A stretch of 64,000 nt of DNA from Prosopocoilus inquinatus (lineage: Eukaryota; Arthropoda; Insecta; Coleoptera; Lucanidae). The notes beneath the pieces are model-generated. The model ran no database searches. It worked only from the letters and a program-made list of their open reading frames with translations, and was not told the DNA's origin. The position numbers and the translations under genes are program-made. The DNA is taken from NCBI GenBank assembly GCA_036172665.1, contig JAYKNF010000013.1:4588001-4652000 (forward strand), in the 5' to 3' direction. This document shows, one piece after another, positions 20,922 through 31,375 of this stretch; the first letter of the stretch is position 1, and each line of letters begins with the position of its first letter.

Positions 20922-21392
20922 TTATGTGAATCTTCTCAAATGAAGTCTTAGAGTAATTACTTCGTTTCTAAAATTTACTAATCGATTCTCTTGATCTAAT
21001 AGTCGAATAACTATTCTCGTAATCACGTTCACGGTCACTGGAAGATAAATAGCTTGAAGAGGGGATTCTATTATTTTAAACCCTGGAGGTACATTTGGAA
21101 AGAAATGATACAAAACATGACCGGGTTCTCCGTTGTTATAAGATCCACCGGTTAGATTACATTCTATTCTTATAGCATTTACTTTATTTATTTCCACCGG
21201 AAAATCACCAATGTTATTATCGTTTACTTTCAACGTTCGCGGTTTAAAACCCAACAATTTTCCCAATGAATTTGGTTTACTAAAATCGAGCTTAACCGAA
21301 CTGTGTATGGTTGCCTTTAAAGTATTATTATTTCCTTTAATGTTTATTGAAGTTTGTTCTTGTCCGATGAAAATAGTAAGTAGAAAGTTTTT
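20922..21392 (-). CDS. putative minor capsid-type protein, N-terminus missing
   Basis: The open frame runs from after TAA (21395-21393) to 20922, about 156 codons, without an ATG; 21266 is only a TTG. The coding pattern is continuous upstream of 21266, through a KPNSLGKLLGFKPR motif (across 21266) and LDFS before it. Downstream are IRIECNL, HFFPNVPPGFKIIESP and NFRNEVITLRLHL. I recall a conserved arthropod-element family with these motifs. The beta-rich pattern suggests a jelly-roll virion protein, which is inference. The start may lie in an upstream exon that I cannot place, or was lost by deletion before 21443. Confidence 0.65.
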   Translation of the reverse strand, partial: KNFLLTIFIGQEQTSINIKGNNNTLKATIHSSVKLDFSKPNSLGKLLGFKPRTLKVNDNNIGDFPVEINKVNAIRIECNLTGGSYNNGEPGHVLYHFFPNVPPGFKIIESPLQAIYLPVTVNVITRIVIRLLDQENRLVNFRNEVITLRLHLRRFT

Positions 21393-21442
21393 TTAATCTC
21401 AAACCGGACAGAAAAATGAAGGGAAACACACTCAACGTTTCG

Positions 21443-21940
21443 CTATAGATTTATAGCTTCGAAGCTATAATAGTTATAAGAACAAAATTCTTTCCATTCC
21501 TCTTCTAAAAACGATATGCTATGCCTTTTGGAACCCATAATACGTATTATCGGATCAAAAAATGTTTCGGTACACAGTCCGACACAAATCCACTTCGTAC
21601 GGCTCTTATTTAGAAAATATACACTTTGAGCTAAAAGTGGCAACTGATCTACGTCAGTCACCTCTCTTGCTTCTGAAATCTCGGAAGGTGCTGTCTCATT
21701 AGTATCACATTGACGAAAATCTTCATCTGTGAAGTAAGGCTGGGAGAGTATTTCAAATTGAAACTCGTTTCGAACTGAGGGCATATTCAAACCGTGCTCA
21801 TCCGGCTTTTCTTCTTTTGGTTTGTCAACGTTTTCAGTCAGAAGTCTTTTCTTCTGTACGTCATCAAAAGGATCGTTCACGTGCCTTCTCTTTTGCTTCA
21901 GGAAAAAATCCACTTGTTTAGAGGTCACTGTTAAATACAA
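21443..21940 (-). CDS. element protein with PC4-like C-terminal segment, start uncertain
   Basis: The frame is open over 165 codons, but 21940 is a TTG lying just upstream of a good splice acceptor (TTTAACAG at 21928-21935). The mature exon starts at 21927, and the first in-frame ATG is at 21784, giving 113 residues. Upstream codons read as basic, nuclear-signal-like sequence (KQKRRHV), so the N-terminus may have lost its ATG. The C-terminal half has FFDPIIRIMGSKR and SISFLEEEWKEF, a pattern like the PC4/coactivator ssDNA-binding fold (weak inference). It ends soon after, earlier than relatives I recall, next to another gene lacking its start. Confidence 0.55.
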   Translation of the reverse strand: MYLTVTSKQVDFFLKQKRRHVNDPFDDVQKKRLLTENVDKPKEEKPDEHGLNMPSVRNEFQFEILSQPYFTDEDFRQCDTNETAPSEISEAREVTDVDQLPLLAQSVYFLNKSRTKWICVGLCTETFFDPIIRIMGSKRHSISFLEEEWKEFCSYNYYSFEAINL

Positions 21941-21989
21941 TAAAAATATACAAATTATAAATTATTACAATAAGATGACTTAAACTTAC
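21928..21989 (-). other. 5'-UTR intron
   Basis: Donor AAAA|GTAAGT at 21990/21989 and acceptor TTTAACAG ending at 21928, 62 nt. It follows the TATA/Inr promoter by about 59 nt of leader that contains no ATG. Confidence 0.6.
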
Positions 21990-22047
21990 TTTTATGTATG
22001 TAGGTAGGTGATTAACTTAACAACACAACTCACAGTTCTGTAACAAC

Positions 22048-22079
22048 TGAATCTATTCCCAAATGAAGAACCTTATATA
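22048..22079 (-). promoter_or_regulatory. TATA box plus initiator, right-end promoter
   Basis: TATATAAG at 22079-22072 and TCAGTT with its A at 22048 on the minus strand. The distance from the TATA first base to the predicted +1 A is 31 nt, the usual arthropod core promoter spacing. A 5'-UTR donor follows, so the transcript would start the minus-strand block. Confidence 0.72.
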
Positions 22080-22099
22080 ACAAGATTTTAGGTGGGGGT

Positions 22100-22479
22100 C
22101 CCTACCTCCTCCAACCTTACGGTCATATTCAAGATAAACCGTTTTTGGATCCTCCGTCAAGTTAAGGTCACGTCAAGGATAGATAATTTTTGGAACCCTC
22201 CTCTGACCTCGCTTTTAGAGGTAATGATGAGGTCACGTCAATGACATTGAAAATTTTGCAACCTCCTCTGACTTGATACTTAACCTTGTAGTTACATCGG
22301 CACAAAGCAAATTTTAGAACCTCCTCCGATCTTAACCTTGAACCCTCAAGGTCATTTCAAAGTTACCTCTCGGTTACGTTAGGAACAGGTCGATTCTGGA
22401 ACCTCCTCTAATCTTGACCTTGATCGAGGTCACCTCAAGGTCATGGCCTTGAAGTTTAAGGTCATGGTGAGGTCACGTC
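22100..22479. repeat. diverged repeats of cctcctctgacctt type
   Basis: Seven irregular copies (anchors near 22108, 22152, 22198, 22262, 22321, 22402, 22501) of ggaacctcctctgacctt with ggtcacgtca in between. Spacing grows from about 45 to 100 bp. No coding frame. Confidence 0.7.
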
Positions 22480-22541
22480 AGGAATAGGCCGATTCTGGAA
22501 CCTCCTCCGACCTTGACCTTGAACTTTATTGGTCAAGGTCG
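22346..22541. promoter_or_regulatory. cluster of TCAAGGTCR sites (monomeric nuclear-receptor type)
   Basis: TCAAGGTCA at 22346-22354 and 22435-22443 (plus) and at 22415-22423 and 22514-22522 (minus). TCAAGGTCG at 22508-22516 (minus) and 22533-22541 (plus). More AGGTCA half-sites lie at 22204-22209 and 22230-22235. TCAAGGTCA is the known site of FTZ-F1/ERR-type receptors. The cluster lies 270-460 bp upstream of the TATA/Inr promoter. The last two sites sit in the hairpin arms and are mirror copies. Confidence 0.5.
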
Positions 22542-22569
22542 GAGGAGGTTCCAGAATCGGCCTATTCCT
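22480..22569. repeat. perfect 39-bp inverted repeat at the element edge
   Basis: Arms 22480-22518 and 22531-22569, loop 12 nt. No mismatch found. The right arm ends about 7 bp before satellite sequence resumes at ccgccgcg (22577). It could be a fold-back copying event during breakage or replication. Confidence 0.9.
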
Positions 22570-22576
22570 ACTACTC

Positions 22577-23943
22577 CGCCGCGTAAAAGATGGGATCGAC
22601 GAGGGTTGGTTGGCAACGATCGCGCGACACGCGCAGTAAGGAAACCTTGACACTTGACATATGTAATATTAAATATCTGTACGGCCAGTCGTGGGGCCGG
22701 AGCACCGGTGGTCGGAAGGGAGGGGGGGCGTGCTGCCTATCGACAGTGATCTAACCTGAAAGCGACGCGCGAACTCTTTCGCGTGTGTCGTGTTACGCCG
22801 GCAGTCGGCCCGGCGGCGGAGGGAGTACGTGCGCCGCCGGTCGAACGTGACCTAATCTAAAGCCGCCGACGCGATCTCTTTCGCCGCGCGGACGCGTTCG
22901 AACATAATTTCGACCGTACATATTACGTAAATAGATGAATAAAGGAGGCTTTGGATGTTCGTTTGTGATTAAAAAAAAAATGCGAGCGCGGGGAGGTCGA
23001 TTCGTTCGCTCTCCGGCCGGCAATTAAAGCGGGAAATTTAAGGGAAAAAATTGAAAAAAATCGATAAAAATTTAAAAAAATCAAAAATTAAGAGAACGGA
23101 AAAATTGAACAAATTGGGGAAAAATATTCAAAATTTCGGGGGGAAATTTAAAAAAATCGAGAAAAATCGACAAGAATTCTAAAAATTAGGGAAACGGATT
23201 TCTTAAGTTTCCCAACTTTTTTAAAACATTTCATCACTTCTTACATTTTCCTTCACTTTTTTTCGAAAATTGTTCAAGGTCAACCCAACCGACGCCAACC
23301 CAAGCGAGGCCAACCCAGACGGCGAAAAAAAATTTAAAAATTAGGAGAACGGAAAAATTGAAAAAATTGGGGAAAAATATTCAAAATTTCGGGAAAAAAT
23401 TGAAAAAATCGAAAAAAATAGGAAAAAATTCTAAGAATAGAGGAAGCCGATTATTGACGTTTTACAACTTTTTTAAAACATTTTTCCTCACTTTCTCTTA
23501 CATATTCCTTAACTCTTTTTTTTTTAATTGTTCAAGGTCAACTCACACGTCGCCAACCCAAGCGAGGCCAACCCAGATGACAGAAAAATTTTATTTTAAA
23601 GAAAACGAAAAAATTTAAAGAATTAGGGAAAAATGTAGTAAATTTCGAGAAAAAATTGAAAAAAATCGAAAAAAAAAGGGAAAAAATTCTAAAAATTAAG
23701 GAAACCTATTTCTCAAGTTTTCCAACAATTTTTCTCACTTTTTCTTAAACTTTCCTTCCCTTTCTGTTTTAAATTGTTCAAGGTGAACCCAACCGACGCC
23801 AACCCAAGCGAGGCCAACCCAGACGGCGAAAAAAAATTTATAAATTAGGAGAACGGAAAAATTGAAAAAATTGGGGAAAAATACTCAAAATTTCGAAAAT
23901 TAGAAAAATCAATTCTTAAAGTTTTCCAACATTCTTCCAAGTC
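22577..23943. repeat. macrosatellite, partial unit after the element
   Basis: Rest of a tail block from ccgccgcgtaaaag, then the A/T-rich block from about 23030 to the next cctaggtgccgcg. Matches other units closely. Confidence 0.9.
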
Positions 23944-24008
23944 CCTAGGTGCCGCGAGCCCCCAAAGGCTAGCGGCCCAAACAGCGCGCAGCGCTCTCAC
24001 CTCTTCCG

Positions 24009-24928
24009 TCCAAACGAAACCTCCGTCTATACAAAGCCTCTGTCCACACAAGCCTCTGTTCATACCCACAAGTGGGCGGAGCGTAGCGGATCCCACTTGT
24101 CATATATAAGAAAAGAAACTCGGAAAAGTGTACTTAAGGGGTTCCTATGGCGCCGTAATGATCGAAATCGGTCGCGTAGAACGTAAACCCGGGTTGTCGC
24201 GTATCAAACGAAAGGTCTCGCCGAGCGGCGACGGAAAATCGCGTCGGTTCGATTTTTCGATGGAAGATGGCGCTGCAATGATCGAAATCGGACGCGTCGA
24301 ACGTAAACCCGGGTTGTCGCGTATCAAACGAAAGGTCTCGCCGAGCGGCGACGGAAAATCGCGTCGGTTCTATTTTTCGAAAGAAGATGGCGCTGCAATG
24401 ATCGAAACTGTACGCATCGAACGTAAACCCGGGTTGTCGCGCATCAAACGAAAGGTCTCGCCGAGCGGTCCAAACGAAACCTCCGTCTATACAAAGCCTC
24501 TGTCCACACAAGCCTCTGTTCATACCCACAAGTGGGCGGAGCGTAGCGGATCCCACTTGTCATATATAAGAAAAGAAACTCGGAAAAGTGTACTTAAGGG
24601 GTTCCTATGGCGCCGTAATGATCGAAATCGGTCGCGTAGAACGTAAACCCGGGTTGTCGCGTATCAAACGAAAGGTCTCGCCGAGCGGCGACGGAAAATC
24701 GCGTCGGTTCGATTTTTCGATGGAAGATGGCGCTGCAATGATCGAAATCGGACGCGTCGAACGTAAACCCGGGTTGTCGCGTATCAAACGAAAGGTCTCG
24801 CCGAGCGGCGACGGAAAATCGCGTCGGTTCTATTTTTCGAAAGAAGATGGCGCTGCAATGATCGAAACTGTACGCATCGAACGTAAACCCGGGTTGTCGT
24901 GCATCAAACGAAAGGTCTCGCCGAGCGG
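24009..24928. repeat. 460-bp tandem duplication inside unit 4
   Basis: The second copy begins at tccaaacgaaacc (24469), directly after ccgagcgg of a 120-bp monomer. The ends share little homology (cg/gg before tcc), so this looks like an illegitimate or slippage event. One difference was seen near 24900. Confidence 0.9.
24147..24468. repeat. 120-bp sub-array, 2.7 copies, cut by duplication
   Basis: Ends in ccgagcgg, where the duplicated promoter-like block starts. Confidence 0.9.
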
Positions 24929-26118
24929 CGACGGAAAATCGCGTCGGTTCGATTTTTCGATCGAAGATGGCGCTGCAATGATCGAAACTGGACGCGTCGA
25001 ACGTAAACCCGGGTTGTCGCGCATCAAACGAAAGGTCTCGCCGAGCGGCGACGGAAAATCGCGTCGGTTCGATTTTTCGATCGAAGATGGCGCTGCAATG
25101 ATCGATATCGGACGCGTCGAACGTAAACCCGGGTTGTCGCGTATCAAACGAAAGGTCTCGCCGAGCGGCGACGGAAAATCGCGTCGGTTCGATTTTTCGA
25201 TCGAAGATGGCGCTGCAATGATCGAAATCGAACGCGTCGAACGTAAACCCGGGTTGTCGCCTATCAAACGAATGGTCTCGCCGAGCGGCGACGGAAAATC
25301 GCGTCGGTTCGATTTTTCGATCGAAGATGGCGCTGCAATGATCGAAACTGGACGCGTCGAACGTAAACCCGGGTTGTCGCGCATCAAACGAAAGGTCTCG
25401 CGGAGCGGCGACGGAAAATCGCGTCGGTTCGATTTTTCGATCGAAGATGGCGCTGCAATAATCGAAACTGGACGCGTCGAACGTAAACCCGGGTTGTCGC
25501 GCATCAAACGAAAGGTCTCGCCGAGCGGCGACGGAAAATCGCGTCGGTTCGATTTTTCGATCGAAGATGGCGTTGCAATGATCGAAACTGGACGCGTCGA
25601 ACGTAAACCCGGGTTGTCGCGCATCAAACGAAAGGTCTCGCCGAGCGGCGACGGAAAATCGCGTCGGTTCGATTTTTCGATCGAAGATGGCGCTGCAATG
25701 ATCGAAACTGGACGCGTCGAACGTAAACCCGGGTTGTCGCGCATTAAACGAAAGGTCTCGCCGAGCGGCGACGGAAAATCGCGTCGGTTCGATTTTTCGA
25801 TCGAAGATGGCGCTGCAATGATCGAAATCGGACGCGTCGAACGTAAACCCGGGTTGTCGCATGTCAAACGAAAGGTCTCGCCGAGCGGTGACGGAAAATC
25901 GCGTCGGTTCGATTTTTCGATCGAACATGGCGCTGCAATGATCGAAATCGAACGCGTCGAACGTAAACCCGGATTGTCGCGTATCAAACGAAAGGTCTCG
26001 CCGAGCGGCGACGGAAAATCGCGTCGGTTCGATTTTTCGATCGAAGATGGCGCTGCAATGATCGAAATCGGACGCGTCGAACGTAAACCCGGATTGTCGC
26101 CTATCAAACGAAAGGTCT
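24607..26118. repeat. 120-bp sub-array, 12.6 copies
   Basis: 1512 bp, 12x120+72. Contains variant monomers (for example ctatttttcgaaagaa and tgatcgatatcgg) in an order shared with the array at 28034. Confidence 0.92.
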
Positions 26119-27830
26119 AAATCGATCGCGTCGAATTCTTTCCGACGTAGAAGAAATTAGCTTTACGAACGTAACGTTTACCACATGGCGAGAGATATAC
26201 GGGGTGATATCGAAAATGTGACACGAACGCGTGTGTAACAGTGAAAAAGTGTTTCCACTGAAAAAAAGTAAGTGTTAAAAACAACTGAAAACCTCCAAAT
26301 TCTATTTCTCCGATGTTACTCCGGTAATCGGAAAAAAGGTTATAAGACGATCGCGGCGGCGGCGGCGGCGTCGTTTTGCCGGTTAAATTCTTCACGATTT
26401 GCATTGTGCCGTCGCGTGTACGCTCGACCGAACGCGTCGAGATTTTGACGGAGCTCATTTGAATTTGCCGCCGCGTAAAAGATGGGATCGACGAGGGTTG
26501 GTTGGCAACGATCGCGCGACACGCGCAGTAAGGAAACCTTGACACTTGACATATGTAATATTATATATCTGTACGGCCAGTCGTGGGGCCGGAGCACCGG
26601 TGGTCGGAAGGGAGTTGGGGCGTACTGCCTATCGACAGTGATCTAACCTGAAAGCGACGCGCGAACTCTTTCGCGTGTGTCGTGTTACGCCGGCAGTCGG
26701 CCCGGCGGCGGAGGGAGTACGTACGCCGCCGGTCGAACGTGACCTAATCTGAAGCCGCCGACGCGATCTCTTTCGCCGCGCGGACGCGTTCGAACATAAT
26801 TTCGACCGTACATATTACGTAAATAGATGAATAAAGGAGGCTTTGGATGTTCGTTTGTGAATAAAAAAAAAATGCGAGCGCGGGGAGGTCGATTCGTTCG
26901 CTCTCCGGCCGGCAATTAAAGCGGGAAATTTAAGGGAAAAAATTGAAAAAAATCGATAAAAATTTAAAAAAATCAAAAATTAAGAGAACGGAAAAATTGA
27001 ACAAATTGGGGAAAAATATTCAAAATTTCGGGGGGAAATTTAAAAAAATCGAGAAAAATCGACAAGAATTCTAAAAATTAGGGAAACGGATTTCTTAAGT
27101 TTCCCAACTTTTTTAAAATATTTCATCACTTCTTACATTTTCCTTCACTTTTTTTCGAAAATTGTTCAAGGTCAACCCAACCGACGCCAACCCAAGCGAG
27201 GCCAACCCAGACGGCGAAAAAAAAATTAAAAATTAGAACGGAAAAATTGAAAAAATTGGGGAAAAATATTCAAAATTTCGGGAAAAAATTGAAAAAATCG
27301 AAAAAAATAGGAAAAAATTCTAAGAATAGAGGAAGCCGATTATTGACGTTTTACAACTTTTTTAAAACATTTTTCCTCACTTTCTCTTACATATTCCTTA
27401 ACTCTTTTTTTTAATTGTTCAAGGTCAACTCAAACGGCGCCAACCCAAGCGAGGCCAACCCAGATGACAGAAAAATTTTATTTTAAAGAAAACGAAAAAA
27501 TTTAAAGAATTAGGGAAAAATGTAGTAAATTTCGAGAAAAAATTGAAAAAAATCGAAAAAAAATGGAAAAAATTCTAAAAATTAAGGAAACCTATTTCTC
27601 AAGTTTTCCAACAATTTTTCTCACTTTTTCTTAAACTTTCCTTCCCTTTCTGTTCTAAAATTGTTCAAGGTGAACCCAACCGACGCCAACCCAAGCGAGG
27701 CCAACCCAGACGGCGAAAAAAAATTTATAAATTAGGAGAACGGAAAAATTGAAAAAATTGGGGAAAAATACTCAAAATTTCGAAAATTAGAAAAATCAAT
27801 TCTTAAAGTTTTCCAACATTCTTCCAAGTC

Positions 27831-30800
27831 CCTAGGTGCCGCGAGCCCCCAAAGGCTAGCGGCCCAAACAGCGCGCAGCGCTCTCACCTCTTCCGTCCAA
27901 ACGAAACCTCCGTCTATACAAAGCCTCTGTCCACACAAGCCTCTGTTCATACCCACAAGTGGGCGGAGCGTAGCGGATCCCACTTGTCATATATAAGAAA
28001 AGAAACTCGGAAAAGTGTACTTAAGGGGTTCCTATGGCGCCGCAATGATCGAAATCGGTCGCGTAGAACGTAAACCCGGGTTGTCGCGCATCAAACGAAA
28101 GGTCTCGCCGAGCGGCGACGGAAAATCGCGTCGGTTCGATTTTTCGATCGAAGATGGCGTTGCAATGATCGAAACTGGACGCGTCGAACGTAAACCCGGG
28201 TTGTCGCGCATCAAACGAAAGGTCTCGCCGAGCGGCGACGGAAAATCGCGTCGGTTCGATTTTTCGATCGAAGATGGCGCTGCAATGATCGAAACTGGAC
28301 GCGTCGAACGTAAACCCGGGTTGTCGCGTATCAAACGAAAGGTCTCGCCGAGCGGCGACGGAAAATCGCGTCGGTTCTATTTTTCGAAAGAAGATGGCGC
28401 TGCAATGATCGAAACTGTACGCATCGAACGTAAACCCGGGTTGTCGCGCATCAAACGAAAGGTCTCGCCGAGCGGCGACGGAAAATCGCGTCGGTTCGAT
28501 TTTTCGATCGAAGATGGCGCTGCAATGATCGAAACTGGACGCGTCGAACGTAAACCCGGGTTGTCGCGCATCAAACGAAAGGTCTCGCCGAGCGGCGACG
28601 GAAAATCGCGTCGGTTCGATTTTTCGATCGAAGATGGCGCTGCAATGATCGATATCGGACGCGTCGAACGTAAACCCGGGTTGTCGCGTATCAAACGAAA
28701 GGTCTCGCCGAGCGGCGACGGAAAATCGCGTCGGTTCGATTTTTCGATCGAAGATGGCGCTGCAATGATCGAAATCGAACGCGTCGAACGTAAACCCGGG
28801 TTGTCGCCTATCAAACGAATGGTCTCGCCGAGCGGCGACGGAAAATCGCGTCGGTTCGATTTTTCGATCGAAGATGGCGCTGCAATGATCGAAACTGGAC
28901 GCGTCGAACGTAAACCCGGGTTGTCGCGCATCAAACGAAAGGTCTCGCCGAGCGGCGACGGAAAATCGCGTCGGTTCGATTTTTCGATCGAAGATGGCGC
29001 TGCAATAATCGAAACTGGACGCGTCGAACGTAAACCCGGGTTGTCGCGCATCAAACGAAAGGTCTCGCCGAGCGGCGACGGAAAATCGCGTCGGTTCGAT
29101 TTTTCGATCGAAGATGGCGTTGCAATGATCGAAACTGGACGCGTCGAACGTAAACCCGGGTTGTCGCGCATCAAACGAAAGGTCTCGCCGAGCGGCGACG
29201 GAAAATCGCGTCGGTTCGATTTTTCGATCGAAGATGGCGCTGCAATGATCGAAACTGGACGCGTCGAACGTAAACCCGGGTTGTCGCGCATTAAACGAAA
29301 GGTCTCGCCGAGCGGCGACGGAAAATCGCGTCGGTTCGATTTTTCGATCGAAGATGGCGCTGCAATGATCGAAATCGGACGCGTCGAACGTAAACCCGGG
29401 TTGTCGCATGTCAAACGAAATGTCTCGCCGAGCGGTGACGGAAAATCGCGTCGGTTCAATTTTTCGATCGAACATGGCGCTGCAATGATCGAAATCGAAC
29501 GCGTCGAACGTAAACCCGGATTGTCGCGTATCAAACGAAAGGTCTCGCCGAGCGGCGACGGAAAATCGCGTCGGTTCGATTTTTCGATCGAAGATGGCGC
29601 TGCAATGATCGAAATCGGACGCGTCGAACGTAAACCCGGATTGTCGCCTATCAAACGAAAGGTCTAAATCGATCGCGTCGAATTCTTTCCGACGTAGAAG
29701 AAATTAGCTTTACGAACGTAACGTTTACCACATGGCGAGAGATATACGGGATGATATCGAAAATGTGACACGAACGCGTGTGTAACAGTGAAAAAGTGTT
29801 TCCACTGAAAAAAAGTAAGTGTTAAAAACAACTGAAAACCTCCAAATTCTATTTCTCCGATGTTACTCCGGTAATCGGAAAAAAGGTTATAAGACGATCG
29901 CGGCGGCGGCGGCGGCGTCGTTTTGCCGGTTAAATTCTTCACGATTTGCATTGTGCCGTCGCGTGTACGCTCGACCGAACGCGTCGAGATTTTGACGGAG
30001 CTCATTTGAATTTGCCGCCGCGTAAAAGATGGGATCGACGAGGGTTGGTTGGCAACGATCGCGCGACACGCGCAGTAAGGAAACCTTGACACTTGACATA
30101 TGTAATATTATATATCTGTACGGCCAGTCGTGGGGCCGGAGCACCGGTGGTCGGAAGGGAGTTGGGGCGTACTGCCTATCGACAGTGATCTAACCTGAAA
30201 GCGACGCGCGAACTCTTTCGCGTGTGTCGTGTTACGCCGGCAGTCGGCCCGGCGGCGGAGGGAGTACGTACGCCGCCGGTCGAACGTGACCTAATCTGAA
30301 GCCGCCGACGCGATCTCTTTTGCCGCGCGGACGCGTTCGAACATAATTTCGACCGTACATATTACGTAAATAGATGAATAAAGGAGGCTTTGGATGTTCG
30401 TTTGTGAATAAAAAAAAATGCGAGCGCGGGGAGGTCGATTCGTTCGCTCTCCGGCCGGCAATTAAAGCGGTAAATTTAAGGGAAAAATTGAAAAAAATCG
30501 ATAAAAATTTAAAAAAATCAAAAATTAAGAGAACGGAAAAATTGAACAAATTGGGGAAAAATATTCAAAATTTCGGGGGGAAATTTAAAAAAATCGAGAA
30601 AAATCGACAAGAATTCTAAAAATTAGGGAAACGGATTTCTTAAGTTTCCCAACTTTTTTAAAATATTTCATCACTTCTTACATTTTCCTTCACTTTTTTT
30701 CGAAAATTGTTCAAGGTCAACCCAACCGACGCCAACCCAAGCGAGGCCAACCCAGACGGCGAAAAAAAATTTAAAGATTAGAACGGAAAAATTGAAAAAA

Positions 30801-31375
30801 TTGGGGAAAAATATTCAAAATTTCGGGAAAAAATTGAAAAAATCGAAAAAAATAGGAAAAAATTCTAAGAATAAAGGAAGCCGATTATTGACGTTTTACA
30901 ACTTTTTTAAAACATTTTTCCTCACTTTCTCTTACATATTCCTTAACTCTTTTTTTTAATTGTTCAAGGTCAACTCAAACGGCGCCAACCCAAGCGAGGC
31001 CAACCCAGATGACAGAAAAATTTTATTTTAAAGAAAACGAAAAAATTTAAAGAATTAGGGAAAAATGTAGTAAATTTCGAGAAAAAATTGAAAAAAATCG
31101 AAAAAAAATGGAAAAAATTCTAAAAATTAAGGAAACCTATTTCTCAAGTTTTCCAACAATTTTTCTCACTTTTTCTTAAACTTTCCTTCCCTTTCTGTTC
31201 TAAAATTGTTCAAGGTGAACCCAACCGACGCCAACCCAAGCGAGGCCAACCCAGACGGCGAAAAAAAATTTATAAATTAGGAGAACGGAAAAATTGAAAA
31301 AATTGGGGAAAAATACTCAAAATTTCGAAAATTAGAAAAATCAATTCTTAAAGTTTTCCAACATTCTTCCAAGTC
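27831..31375. repeat. macrosatellite unit 5 (3545 bp)
   Basis: TATATAAG at 27990 and a long 120-bp array. Most of its variant monomers are in the same order as in unit 4. Confidence 0.9.
28034..29665. repeat. 120-bp sub-array, 13.6 copies
   Basis: 1632 bp, 13x120+72. Differs from 24607-26118 mainly in its first monomers. Confidence 0.92.

Larger units (their letters stand above)
6706..22576. mobile_element. Polinton/Maverick-type element, both ends irregular
   Basis: About 15.9 kb of A/T-rich DNA, sharply different from the GC-rich satellite on both sides. It carries the Polinton hallmark set: protein-primed type B polymerase, retrovirus-like integrase, A32-type packaging ATPase and a double-jelly-roll-like capsid protein. 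No terminal inverted repeat or 6-bp target duplication is visible. The left edge lies inside a 120-bp monomer and appears to remove the polymerase start. The right edge is a 39-bp hairpin followed by satellite at ccgccgcg. The satellite stretch between array end and ccgccgcg (about 350 bp in intact units) is missing, so this is not a simple cut-and-paste insertion. A protease gene was not recognised. Confidence 0.88.
23944..27830. repeat. macrosatellite unit 4 (3887 bp, internal duplication)
   Basis: The longest unit. A 460-bp segment (24009-24468) is repeated at 24469-24928, giving two TATATAAG boxes (24103, 24563) and a split 120-bp array. Confidence 0.9.

Noticed and set aside
28015..29667. 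550-codon plus-strand frame (and similar at 39454, 51128)
   Set aside because: Made only of 120-bp satellite monomers, open in three frames at once, no ATG at the called start and differing copy number between units. Treated as repeat.
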